Source of the DNA: an uncultured Acetatifactor sp.
GTDB lineage: Bacteria > Bacillota > Clostridia > Lachnospirales > Lachnospiraceae
Length of the DNA stretch: 64,000 nucleotides
Assembly: GCA_934394815.1 (NCBI GenBank)
Contig: CAKRRD010000001.1
Span: 186,001 to 250,000, forward strand
Direction of reading: 5' to 3'
In this document: positions 25,774 to 34,566 of the stretch, in pieces
How the letters are laid out: the number at the start of each line of letters is the position of its first letter
How positions within the stretch are numbered: position 1 is the stretch's first letter
The notes under the pieces: generated by a model
What the model saw: only the letters and a program-made list of their open reading frames with translations
Told to the model about the DNA's origin: nothing
The model's database searches: none
Made by a program: the position numbers and the translations under genes

Positions 25774-27147
25774 AATTATTGCCACACCGAGAAGGAAACG
25801 TCCTTCTTCGTTGGGGTGGATGGCATCTACCAGATATTCGGCAGCATTTTGGGCATTCCATTGCAGCACTTCATTGGCATTCAGAAAATCAACCTTCTGC
25901 TCTCCGGCAACGGCCTCGGCAGCGGCCACGTAATCTGTAAGTATCTCTCCGAAATCATTGTTGTGAGCAGTACCATATTCAAAAGAGATAATGAAGTTGG
26001 GAGACACGATCAGAATCTCGGCATCGGGATAGGCCTCCTGCAGGGATTGTACTCCGGCCTGCAGACCTTTCTCATAATCTTCTACTGTGTATCCGGTGAA
26101 ATAATCATTCAGCCCATAGTTGATAATAAAACAGAGCTTTTTTCCTTCGGAGAGAGAAGCATTGTCCCCGGACAGAAAATGCTGTACGGCACTGGGGAAG
26201 GATTTATCCCCGGCACTGATCTGCGTCGCGGAGGAACCACCGACGGCCAGGTTGTGGGGAGCAGCTTTCGTCAGTGCGCCGATGACACCCGGAATCGAGG
26301 CGAAATCGTGGTAATTTCCGAAGACGCTGTCTCCGAAAAAGACAATGTCATAGTCCGACAGATCCGGGTAGGAGGCAGGGGAACTGATGGCATGTTGTAC
26401 CAGAGCATCATACTGAGCCAGACTGTTACAGGTGTCTGTGTTCTGATATCGTAAAGCTCCGCTCAATACCAGCATCATGACAGAACGGGCGGCCGTTGCA
26501 TTTAACTCCAACGGAGAGGCATAAGCATCCGGATTGGAAATCAGCCATTCTTCTCCACCGGGAAAAAACACGGCTGCATTTTCCCGCATGGACAGAGAAG
26601 AAGCCAATATGTTTACCATATTTTCATAGGTTTCCAGTTCTTTTGCGGACTGGGACTGCCAGTAGGCCAGTGAAGGTGTGGAGAAAAATATGGTAAATTC
26701 AGCGTCAGGACAGGCATCAATATAGGACAAAAGCCTTGTGTCCAGAGAGTCGTTGAAGCGCTCACTGTTATGCAGGCTGCTGTTCCACAGAATCAAAGGA
26801 TCCAGCACCAGAAATACATGGGATACTTCATTCCCGGAGGAAAAAGCGGTATCCAGATAATCGGACAGATCAGAGAAGGAAGTGATCCGATGGGAGCAGC
26901 TTACCGCATCATAGCCCATGTAAGTGGAGTAGATGTCTTCGGGAAAAGCTTCGGGAGCATACATGGAACAGAAGATTCCCTGATAGGCTTCCTGCTGCAG
27001 GCGTGCAAAATCGGCGGAGCGCTTCCCCGGCTCCTGCAGCTTCAGGTAGAGAACTCCTGCGGCGAGTACGGCAAGCAAAAGGCAGATGCCGAGGATGCAG
27101 GCAATTATTTTAAAAAATGAAAATTTTTTATGGGCTTTCGAATTCAT
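25747..27147 (-). CDS. Membrane-anchored extracellular SGNH hydrolase
   Basis: This 466-residue protein starts at the ATG complementary to 27145-27147, after AGAAAGGATTT. Upstream in-frame starts add a stretch without a ribosome site. One transmembrane segment (about residues 11-34) leaves the rest outside. The C-terminal half is an SGNH/GDSL fold: block I VFFGDSVFG, the Gly block AVGGSSATQ, block III NYGLNDYFTG and the D441-x-x-H444 pair in DAIHPNEEGR. The N-terminal 200 residues contain further Tyr/Ser-rich sequence of unknown role. It resembles the SGNH protein next to pseG, and both lie beside pse genes. It is divergent from pseC, with 169 bases between. An O-acyl esterase or acyltransferase acting on the glycan is a reasonable guess. 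Confidence 0.82.
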   Translation of the reverse strand: MNSKAHKKFSFFKIIACILGICLLLAVLAAGVLYLKLQEPGKRSADFARLQQEAYQGIFCSMYAPEAFPEDIYSTYMGYDAVSCSHRITSFSDLSDYLDTAFSSGNEVSHVFLVLDPLILWNSSLHNSERFNDSLDTRLLSYIDACPDAEFTIFFSTPSLAYWQSQSAKELETYENMVNILASSLSMRENAAVFFPGGEEWLISNPDAYASPLELNATAARSVMMLVLSGALRYQNTDTCNSLAQYDALVQHAISSPASYPDLSDYDIVFFGDSVFGNYHDFASIPGVIGALTKAAPHNLAVGGSSATQISAGDKSFPSAVQHFLSGDNASLSEGKKLCFIINYGLNDYFTGYTVEDYEKGLQAGVQSLQEAYPDAEILIVSPNFIISFEYGTAHNNDFGEILTDYVAAAEAVAGEQKVDFLNANEVLQWNAQNAAEYLVDAIHPNEEGRFLLGVAIIKALEEVLP

Positions 27148-27316
27148 AAGATAACGAAATCCTTTCTGCTTTTTATAGGAAAATGCGGGACGAGCCAAGC
27201 TGGTTTCATTATACCCCAGCCGACCGGCAACTGCCAACACCATTGTTGTTTTTCTCACGTCAATATGATAAGATGAGTCATAATATGAGGAAGATTCATA
27301 AGACAGGAGGATCCTT

Positions 27317-28516
27317 ATGGAAGAATTAGCTATTTTTGGAGGAAAACCTGTAAGAGAAAAGCAGATTTTCTATGGACGGCAATATATTGATCAGGAAGAT
27401 GTGGAGGCGGTAACGAAGGTACTGACGGCGGATGTGATTACCAGCGGCCCTCAGGTCAGCGATCTGGAGAAGCATATATGCGAGATCACCCATGCAAAAT
27501 ATGCAGTGGCGGTATGCAACGGAACCGCGGCACTGCATCTGGCAGCACTGGCAGCAGGCTTTGGCGAGGGCGACGAAGTCATCGTAAGCTCGATCACCTT
27601 TGCAGCTTCTTCCAATTGTGTGCTGTATGCCGGGGCGAAACCGGTTTTCGCAGACATTGATCCCGAGACTTACAACATTGATCCGGAATCCATCCGCAGG
27701 CTGATCACCCCTCGGACGAAGGCTGTGGTAGCCGTAGACTTTACCGGACAGGCGGTGGAACTGGATGAGATCCGCGAGATCTGTAAGGAGCATCATCTGC
27801 TTCTTATCGAGGACGCGGCCCATGCCATGGGAACGAGTTACAAAGGACAGCCGGTGGGCAGTCTGGCAGATATGACCTGCTTCAGCTTCCATCCGGTGAA
27901 GACGGTGACGGCCGGAGAAGGCGGAGCCATTACCACCAATGATGAGAAGCTGTACCGTCATCTGCTGCGTCTGCGTACCCACGGTATTACGAGGGATCCG
28001 GAGGAAATGGTACATCCCACCGATGCGCGCTGGTACAACGAGCAGATAGAACTGGGCTTCAATTATCGTATGACGGAATTTCAGGCGGCTCTGTTATTGA
28101 GCCAGTTAAAGAAGCTGCGCCTTTTTTCCGGGCGCAGAAAGCAGATCCGTCAGCGTTACAATGAGGCTTTTGCGGACATGCCGGAGCTGATCCTGCAAAA
28201 AGAGATTCCGGAGTCCGATACAACCTGGCATCTGTATGTATTGCATCTGAATCTGGAAAACTTAAACTGTGACAGACGGCAGTTTTTTGATGCATTGTAT
28301 GCCGAGAATACCTGCCCGCAGGTACATTATCTGCCGGTATACTGGCATTCCTATTATGAAAAACTCGGTTACGAAAAGGGCTTGTGCCCCAATGCGGAAA
28401 AGTATTACAACGAAGTAATGAGTATTCCCCTGTACTACGGCCTGACCGACGATGATGTGGAAGATGTGATCCATGCAGTGAAAAAAGTGGCAGCATATTA
28501 CACAAAATTAAAATAA
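27317..28516 (+). CDS. pseC: UDP-4-amino-4,6-dideoxy-N-acetyl-L-altrosamine transaminase
   Basis: This 399-residue protein starts at ATG behind AGGAGGATCCTT. It belongs to the DegT/DnrJ/EryC1 PLP enzymes. Family marks are FYGRQYIDQEDVEAVTKVL, DVITSGPQVSDLE, CNGTAALHLA, EDAAHAMGTSYKGQPVGS and the PLP-binding K195 in FSFHPVKTVTAGEGG. The 'ITSGP' and 'FHPVKT' elements match PseC rather than WecE or perosamine synthases. It uses glutamate to aminate the PseB product at C4, the second pseudaminic acid step. It is 46 bases before a GT-C gene and divergent from an SGNH hydrolase; PseB is encoded about 4 kb away on the other strand. Confidence 0.92.
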   Translation: MEELAIFGGKPVREKQIFYGRQYIDQEDVEAVTKVLTADVITSGPQVSDLEKHICEITHAKYAVAVCNGTAALHLAALAAGFGEGDEVIVSSITFAASSNCVLYAGAKPVFADIDPETYNIDPESIRRLITPRTKAVVAVDFTGQAVELDEIREICKEHHLLLIEDAAHAMGTSYKGQPVGSLADMTCFSFHPVKTVTAGEGGAITTNDEKLYRHLLRLRTHGITRDPEEMVHPTDARWYNEQIELGFNYRMTEFQAALLLSQLKKLRLFSGRRKQIRQRYNEAFADMPELILQKEIPESDTTWHLYVLHLNLENLNCDRRQFFDALYAENTCPQVHYLPVYWHSYYEKLGYEKGLCPNAEKYYNEVMSIPLYYGLTDDDVEDVIHAVKKVAAYYTKLK

Positions 28517-28562
28517 GATCTGATGCCGCGGATGGAACCGGAAAACAGGATTTGGTGGAAGA

Positions 28563-29849
28563 ATGCAGAAAACGACAGCGAGCAGCGTTTCGAAGACAAA
28601 CAGGAAAAATTTCATAGACATTGCAGTGTTTACACTATTGGTGCTCATTGCTTCAGCAATCACATTCTGGCTGTTCTACCGGCAATGTGTGGAAAGCATG
28701 CTGGGAACGGGGATGTATCATTCCGATATGAAGGCCTATATTCTGGAAATGCAGGGGCTGGACAGCGGTTACAGCTTCCCGTATCCCATCCTGTTCAAGC
28801 TGGCGGCGGCAATCCATCTGGTGACTGGATCCCTTACCACCGGAGCGGAGCTGGCGATGGCGTTGGCCGCCATGTTGTTGAACAGTGCGGCCATGATAGC
28901 CCTGAAAGTGATGCTGGATCGGCATGTGGGAGAAGAATTGCGAAAAGCCATGCCGGGTAAGGCCTGGCTTCCCGGAATTCTCACGGGAACGGTGGCGGTG
29001 TCGCTGTTTTTCGTCTCCATGGTGTATCCTCCTGCAGGAATCTATCTGCCGGGGATCAAATACAAGTATCTGGGGGTATTTACGGCGAATCCATTCCACA
29101 ATGCCACCTACATGGCGGCACGCCCCTTTGCGATTCTGGCGTTTTTTCAATATGTGGATCTGCTTCCGGTGTATGAGCAGAAGAATGCCTGGAAAGAGCA
29201 TGGGAAGGAGTATATTCTTTTTTCGGTCTATCTGTTGCTGGCGACCATGACGAAACCCAGTTTTACCATCGTGCTGGTGGGAACAGCCGGGATTCTGATG
29301 TTATGGAGAATGTTCCGCAGCAAGTTCCGGAATTTCGTGCCGACGATCTGGCTGGGCGTCTGTTTCCTGCCTACTTTCGCAGATCTGCTGTATCAGTTCC
29401 GGGGAGTGTTCGTTCCACAGGAAGGACAGGAAGGCGGCATCGGATTTACCCTTGGGCATGTGTGGCTGCAATATTGCAGTAACCTTCCTCTGGCCATCGG
29501 ACTGGCCATCGGGTTCCCGATACTGGTGCTTCTGCTGAATTACAGGGAACTGCGCAAAGACAGCGGTTACCGTTTCTCCTGGCAGCTTTACGGAATGAGT
29601 TTCCTCATGGCGTTCTGCCTGTATGAAAAGGGCTTCCGGGAGATGGACTTCAACTTTTCCTGGGGATATATGTACGGAATCTTTTTCGCCTTTGTGGGAG
29701 CATTGCTGGTACTTTTACGGGCAACGGCGACGGCGGATACAAAGAAGAAAAAAGGACTGGCCGCTATACAATGGCTGGCGTATCTGTGGCATCTGTTGTG
29801 CGGACTGTATTATTTCTGGGGATTTTTGCAGGGAGCCATGTATTATTAA
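28563..29849 (+). CDS. Polytopic membrane protein, probable GT-C glycosyltransferase
   Basis: This 428-residue protein starts at ATG behind GGTGGAAG. It has about ten hydrophobic segments. The first outside loop contains GTGMYHSDMKAYILEMQG, with an acidic D in the position expected for GT-C donors. A later stretch, LFSVYLLLATMTKPSFTIVLV, with conserved TKPSF is common in this class of lachnospiral membrane glycosyltransferases. There is no large soluble C-terminal domain, so it is shorter than most relatives in the window. It directly follows pseC and is probably co-transcribed with it. Family assignment is by architecture rather than a diagnostic motif. Confidence 0.65.
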   Translation: MQKTTASSVSKTNRKNFIDIAVFTLLVLIASAITFWLFYRQCVESMLGTGMYHSDMKAYILEMQGLDSGYSFPYPILFKLAAAIHLVTGSLTTGAELAMALAAMLLNSAAMIALKVMLDRHVGEELRKAMPGKAWLPGILTGTVAVSLFFVSMVYPPAGIYLPGIKYKYLGVFTANPFHNATYMAARPFAILAFFQYVDLLPVYEQKNAWKEHGKEYILFSVYLLLATMTKPSFTIVLVGTAGILMLWRMFRSKFRNFVPTIWLGVCFLPTFADLLYQFRGVFVPQEGQEGGIGFTLGHVWLQYCSNLPLAIGLAIGFPILVLLLNYRELRKDSGYRFSWQLYGMSFLMAFCLYEKGFREMDFNFSWGYMYGIFFAFVGALLVLLRATATADTKKKKGLAAIQWLAYLWHLLCGLYYFWGFLQGAMYY

Positions 29850-29951
29850 CAGGAAGAAAGGAATTAAAATAAGCCTCATATGCAGGGATTTTTGTACAGA
29901 ATAAGGTGAAAATCCTCTATTTGTGGATTTTGAGGTTTAAAATACAAAAGA

Positions 29952-30002
29952 GAACTCCCGTGGGTCGAATGGAACATGATTTCATTCGGTTCGCGGGAGT
30001 TT
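29952..30002. terminator. Hairpin between convergent GT-C genes
   Basis: AACTCCCG (29952-29959) and CGGGAGTT form the base of a long imperfect stem; GTCGAATGGA also pairs partly with CATTCGGTTC. A smaller hairpin, AAAATCC (29909-29915) with GGATTTT (29925-29931), precedes it. Together they fill most of the 168-base convergent gap. Confidence 0.65.
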
Positions 30003-30017
30003 GTGCTTCTATGAATG

Positions 30018-31715
30018 TTAGTGATGTTTCTGATTTTTCTTGCGGTGCCATGCGGCCAGACGCAACAGCCCATCATGGATTCCGGCGGCACAGTACGGCA
30101 TCAGCAGCAGGCTGTACACGAAGATATAGCGGGAATTGGCTTCCCAGAGAATGTGGAATAAGAAACCGCCCAGCACGGCAATCAGGCCCACATAGGTATA
30201 GAGACAGCTGCTTCGATAGCGGAAGCCGTCATCCGCTGCGGGAGCAACAGAGGCAGTGCCCGGGCGGCGTCTGCGGACCACAGCGATACAAAACAACAGC
30301 ATTCCCAGATACAGCACATTCTGCCAGGCATTTCCCCATTCAATATAGGCCGGGGCAAGAGAGCCTTCGTACACTTCCTTGAAAAAGCTGCTCCGTCCGC
30401 CGTAGGTCGCCAGAGTGGCCTGTCGGCTGGCGTAGGTGCCGTCCGACCATTGGGACAGATGTTTGTAAAGATAGAAATGCAGGGTATATCCGGGGTGTTC
30501 TTTTAAATAAGCCATACGCTCGTTGATGGCCTGACGGCTGATCTCATCCGCCAATGCCGTATCCATACCGGCGGCATCGTAGGTGTCGATGTTGAAACCG
30601 TTGTACCAGCCGTATCCCCGGGAGGATTCCTGCATGCCCATGGCAAAATAGGACATGGCGGTGACACCGGAACTTAAGGTGTTCCCGGCCTTTTTCTCAT
30701 AGCATTTCTGCACCAGAGGCAGGATTTCCACAGAGGTAACGGCCAGACAGACCGTCATGGCGAAAAGGCCGATACGCACCCTGCCGTTTCGCCCCGGACG
30801 CAGCGTTTCCAAAAGCAGTATCAACAGTACGGCGATGATCAGGATCAGGGAATTTTTGCGTAACAGGACGCTCAGGGTCAGAAACAGGATGCTGCCCAGA
30901 GCGGTGGCAATGGTAACGATGCTTAAAACCGTGCAGGCACCGGAAACCACGGCGGCGTCCGTGGAAGAAGGATCCACAGAGTGTGCCGGAATACAGGCTG
31001 CCAATAGCTTCAACAGCAGATACAGTCCCACGGAAAGGGCCGCAAAGGAAGGAATCTCGCCGTAGACGAAGGAACTGTACATGATCATAGGCAGATTGCA
31101 GCAGACCAGAATCAGATAACAGCAGGAGATGGGCTCCCAGCTTTCCGGCCACAGATATTTTAAGGACCGGTACTGGAATAACACGGCTGCACACAGCAGG
31201 CATACATAGACCAGCTTAATGAAATGCCAGGCCGGAACATTCAGTCCGGTGAGATTCCACAGGCGGAGCAGTACCTCCAGAAATGCCATCAGTCCGATCT
31301 GTTGTGGATAATAGGACAGATAGGAGGCTGTGGGGTGGATAATATCGGTATTTCCAAGAATCCATTCCGCAGCGGCATTGTATACGGATAAAGCGTCCGC
31401 AGCGGGAACGGTACGGCCGAATACGATGAGCAGGCCGCCGAGGAGCAGGATCAGGCCCAGGGTAAAAATGAGCATCCCCCGGCGGAACCGCGCGCCCATT
31501 TTACGGAACAGAGCCAGACAGCAACCAAATAAAACACCATATGCCACAAGCTCCAGCAGATTCCACAGAGGATTGTCAAACCGCAGAAGTACCTGCTGGG
31601 TCTCCATATTTTCTGCGTAGCAGGTGGTAAGAAAACTGCCGGCAAACAGGAAAACCGCCAGAATGAACATCAGTATTTTTACAACGGATACAGACAGTCG
31701 ATATAGTTTTTGCAT
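30018..31715 (-). CDS. Polytopic membrane protein, probable GT-C glycosyltransferase
   Basis: This 565-residue protein starts at the ATG complementary to 31713-31715, eight bases after GGAAAGGA. The longer frame to 31748 has no such site. It has about twelve hydrophobic segments. The first long outside loop holds DALSVYNAAAEWILGNTD and then ASYLSYYPQQIGLMAF, an arrangement seen in GT-C enzymes of Gram-positive glycan loci. Near the end, WEANSRYIFVYSLLLMPYCA matches the usual last-helix signature of the group. A soluble loop of about 110 residues lies between helices late in the protein. It is the only glycosyltransferase on this strand and is divergent from the GT2 gene at 31899. Confidence 0.68.
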   Translation of the reverse strand: MQKLYRLSVSVVKILMFILAVFLFAGSFLTTCYAENMETQQVLLRFDNPLWNLLELVAYGVLFGCCLALFRKMGARFRRGMLIFTLGLILLLGGLLIVFGRTVPAADALSVYNAAAEWILGNTDIIHPTASYLSYYPQQIGLMAFLEVLLRLWNLTGLNVPAWHFIKLVYVCLLCAAVLFQYRSLKYLWPESWEPISCCYLILVCCNLPMIMYSSFVYGEIPSFAALSVGLYLLLKLLAACIPAHSVDPSSTDAAVVSGACTVLSIVTIATALGSILFLTLSVLLRKNSLILIIAVLLILLLETLRPGRNGRVRIGLFAMTVCLAVTSVEILPLVQKCYEKKAGNTLSSGVTAMSYFAMGMQESSRGYGWYNGFNIDTYDAAGMDTALADEISRQAINERMAYLKEHPGYTLHFYLYKHLSQWSDGTYASRQATLATYGGRSSFFKEVYEGSLAPAYIEWGNAWQNVLYLGMLLFCIAVVRRRRPGTASVAPAADDGFRYRSSCLYTYVGLIAVLGGFLFHILWEANSRYIFVYSLLLMPYCAAGIHDGLLRLAAWHRKKNQKHH

Positions 31716-31898
31716 AAAAATATCCTTTCCGAAACAGGATAAAAGCACGAATCAGGACGGCTTTTACCTATAGGATTATAGCATAAAAAAATAGTGGCTG
31801 TAAATGAATAAGCGTGGTACAATATTCTTATGTATGCGTGGCTGTCAGAAGCTCATAATAGCTCTGAACAGCGCAAAGAGACAAAGAGGAATATAAGT

Positions 31899-32840
31899 AT
31901 GGATAAGATTGCAGTGTTGATCCCCTGCTATAATGAAGAGAAGACCATTGCCAGGGTGGTAGCGGATGTGAAGAAATTCCTGCCGCAGGCAGTGACCTAT
32001 GTATATGATAACAACTCTACCGACCGCACGGTGGAGCTGGCGGAGGAAGCGGGAGCGGTCATCCGCCATGAATATGCCCAGGGTAAGGGAAATGTAATAC
32101 GGAGAATGTTTCGGGAGATTGATGCGGAGTGCTATCTTATGATCGACGGAGACGACACCTACCCGCTGGACTGTGCCCAGGAGATGGTGGACAAGGTGTT
32201 GCTGCATCAGGCGGACATGGTAGTGGGAGACCGGCTTTCCTCCACCTATTTCACAGAGAACAAGCGCCCCTTCCACAATTTCGGCAACAGTCTGATGCGG
32301 ACAGGCATCAACAGCCTGTTTCATACCAATATCAAAGACATTATGACCGGTTACCGGGCATTCAGTTATGAGTTCGTCAAGACTTTTCCGGTATTCTCCA
32401 AGGGATTTGAGATCGAGACGGAGATGACGATCCACGCGGTGAACTATAATATGCAGGTGGAGAACGTGGTGGTGGAATACCGTGACCGCCCCCAGGGCAG
32501 TGAATCCAAGCTGAACACCTACAGTGACGGATTCCGTGTGATCCGTAAGATGATGCAGCTGTACAAGAATTACAAGCCCCTGCATTTCTTCGGGATGCTG
32601 GCACTTCTGTTAACGGCAATATCGGTGATTCTGTTTGTACCGGTATTTTTAGAGTATCTGAATACCGGACTGGTACCCAGATTCCCGACGCTGATCGCCT
32701 GCGGATTTATCCTGTTGGCGGGGATCCAGTCGTTTTTTGCGGGAATGATGCTGGAAGTCATGGCCGCCAAAGACCGGAAAGATTTTGAGTATCGCCTGAA
32801 CCGGGTACACGGAGAACATCAGGTGCGTAAAGGATTGTAA
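31899..32840 (+). CDS. GT2 polyprenyl-phosphate sugar synthase-like glycosyltransferase
   Basis: This 313-residue protein starts at ATG 31899 behind AAGAGGAATATAAGT; an ATG 69 bases upstream has no ribosome site. Residues 1-215 are a family 2 glycosyltransferase domain: VLIPCYNEEKTIARVV, the acidic DNNSTDRT, the donor/metal site YLMIDGDDTYP and DIMTGYRAFS. Two transmembrane segments (about 232-290) follow. This matches DPM1/GtrB-like enzymes that load a sugar onto undecaprenyl phosphate on the cytoplasmic face. It is one base before the DUF6020-like gene, which may use the product. The nucleotide sugar is unknown. Confidence 0.88.
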   Translation: MDKIAVLIPCYNEEKTIARVVADVKKFLPQAVTYVYDNNSTDRTVELAEEAGAVIRHEYAQGKGNVIRRMFREIDAECYLMIDGDDTYPLDCAQEMVDKVLLHQADMVVGDRLSSTYFTENKRPFHNFGNSLMRTGINSLFHTNIKDIMTGYRAFSYEFVKTFPVFSKGFEIETEMTIHAVNYNMQVENVVVEYRDRPQGSESKLNTYSDGFRVIRKMMQLYKNYKPLHFFGMLALLLTAISVILFVPVFLEYLNTGLVPRFPTLIACGFILLAGIQSFFAGMMLEVMAAKDRKDFEYRLNRVHGEHQVRKGL

Positions 32841-32841
32841 T

Positions 32842-34566
32842 ATGCAGGATAAGAAAATGCTTCCCAGGCGTAAGGGCTGTATTTTGCTGTGCGTTCTGGG
32901 ATGTCTGTTTATATTTTTTGCAAAAACAGAAAAAGATCTGGCATCTGCGGGAAACATTCTGTGGACGGCAGGCTACATGGGAAGCACTTTATTGTGGACC
33001 GCTTTGCTGGGATGCCTTCTGGGAGGAAGCGGAACCTGGTTGCTATATCGTTTTTTGGATCCCGCCCGGACTGCGAAAGACACCGGGAAAAAGAAAGTGA
33101 CGGGGTACGACAGACTGTCAGCCTGGCTACAGAACCGCACCGGGGTACAGTTTTTTTTCGGAAGTCTGTTGTTATTGTTACTGGCATGGCTGCCGATATA
33201 TCTGGCTTATTATCCGGGGATCTGCGCCTATGATGCACCGGTGCAGACCGGACAGATCATGGAGCACTATTATTTCGATCATCACCCTCTTGTACACACC
33301 CTGTTTTTACAGGGAATGCTGTGGCTGGGAAGCCATATTTTCGGCAGTGTGAATGCCGGAATGGCTGCATACACCGCCCTGCAGATGCTTTTGCTGGCGG
33401 GAAGCATGGCTTACGGAATGTTTACATTGCACCGCAGGAAAATTGCGGCCGGATGGCAGCTTTTCCTGCAGGCTCTGGGAATGTTTTTCCCGTTTCACTG
33501 GTACATGAGCGTCAGCATGACCAAGGATACGGTATTCAGTGCTTTTATGTTGTTACAGCTGGTAAGCCTCATGGATCTGTTGTGGGAAGACCGTAACAGC
33601 TGGCGTCCCGGGATCCGGGATCTTCTGTACGCACTGGGAACTGTAGGAATGATCTTATTCCGCAATAACGGTAAATATGCAATGATTGTATTATTGGCTT
33701 TTACGTTCCTGACATTCTGCTTCGGGAAAAAGGCGGGGAAGCTCTGGGGGAGACTGCTTGTGGTAAGTGGGGCAGCTTTCTGCGTAGGGCTTTTTGTGCT
33801 GTCTGCGGTATTTTCCGCCACTCATGCAGAGCAGGGAGACCGCCGGGAGATGTTGAGCATGCCGATCCAGCAGCTATCCCGCTGCATGATCTATCATGGG
33901 GGCATCGGTGTTCTGGCGGAGGATGATGGCACCATGGATCCGGAGGACAAGGCGCTGATCAATGATTTTATTCTGGATGAGGCTTATCGGGACTATGATC
34001 CCGGAATTGCCGATCCGGTGAAACGGCACACCAACACCTATGTGGTGCGTTACCGCTCCGGAGATTTTATCCGGGTCTATCTGCATCTGCTGACACAGTA
34101 TCCCGGGGATATGGTTAATGCGGGGCTGGCTACCAATGCCGGATTCCTGTCTCCCTTTGACACGACCCATGCGGAGGTGAACCGTGTGGAGGGCAGAGTG
34201 GGCTTAAGTTATGTGCAGACCAGATGGGAAGAGGATACCCTGAATGAAAGAGGTATCTATAAGGACAGCAAATGGCCGTGGCTGTTTGAACGGCTGGAGA
34301 ACTGGGCGGAGAATAACAGCTATCTGCGGATCCCGGTGCTCAGGTATTTCTTTGTTCCGGGAAGTTATCTGTGGGGATATCTGGCACTGGCAGCAGTGCT
34401 GGTGATCACGGACAGGAAACGCTTCTGCCTGCCCCTTGCCATTGTGGCCGGATATTACGGAACCATGTTATTAGGTCCCACGGTGCAGATGCGATATGTG
34501 TACCCGGTGATGCTGGCACTGCCTTTTTTACTGGCGCTGGCCACCGGCAGGAGGAAAAATGGATAA
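32842..34566 (+). CDS. DUF6020-like polytopic membrane protein, probable GT-C
   Basis: This 574-residue protein starts one base after the preceding GT2. About twelve hydrophobic segments are present. The first large outside loop, YYPGICAYDAPVQTGQ followed by YYFDHHPLVHTLFLQGM, and the stretch WYMSVSMTKDTVFSAF are typical of the DUF6020 family. That family occurs in Gram-positive polysaccharide loci and has the layout of a GT-C transferase, with an acidic residue in loop 1. A soluble segment (about residues 320-500) precedes the last helices. It overlaps the FAD oxidoreductase gene by 8 bases, so the three genes form one operon. Function beyond likely sugar transfer is not known. Confidence 0.75.
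   Translation: MQDKKMLPRRKGCILLCVLGCLFIFFAKTEKDLASAGNILWTAGYMGSTLLWTALLGCLLGGSGTWLLYRFLDPARTAKDTGKKKVTGYDRLSAWLQNRTGVQFFFGSLLLLLLAWLPIYLAYYPGICAYDAPVQTGQIMEHYYFDHHPLVHTLFLQGMLWLGSHIFGSVNAGMAAYTALQMLLLAGSMAYGMFTLHRRKIAAGWQLFLQALGMFFPFHWYMSVSMTKDTVFSAFMLLQLVSLMDLLWEDRNSWRPGIRDLLYALGTVGMILFRNNGKYAMIVLLAFTFLTFCFGKKAGKLWGRLLVVSGAAFCVGLFVLSAVFSATHAEQGDRREMLSMPIQQLSRCMIYHGGIGVLAEDDGTMDPEDKALINDFILDEAYRDYDPGIADPVKRHTNTYVVRYRSGDFIRVYLHLLTQYPGDMVNAGLATNAGFLSPFDTTHAEVNRVEGRVGLSYVQTRWEEDTLNERGIYKDSKWPWLFERLENWAENNSYLRIPVLRYFFVPGSYLWGYLALAAVLVITDRKRFCLPLAIVAGYYGTMLLGPTVQMRYVYPVMLALPFLLALATGRRKNG

Noticed and set aside
27243..27269. Promoter TTGTTG / TATGAT before pseC
   Set aside because: Spacing is only 15 bases, too short for a confident call, though a pseC promoter must lie in this divergent gap.
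27317..28516. GDP-perosamine synthase to follow gmd
   Set aside because: The ITSGP and FHPVKT elements and the neighbouring pseB point to PseC; it is about 19 kb from gmd.
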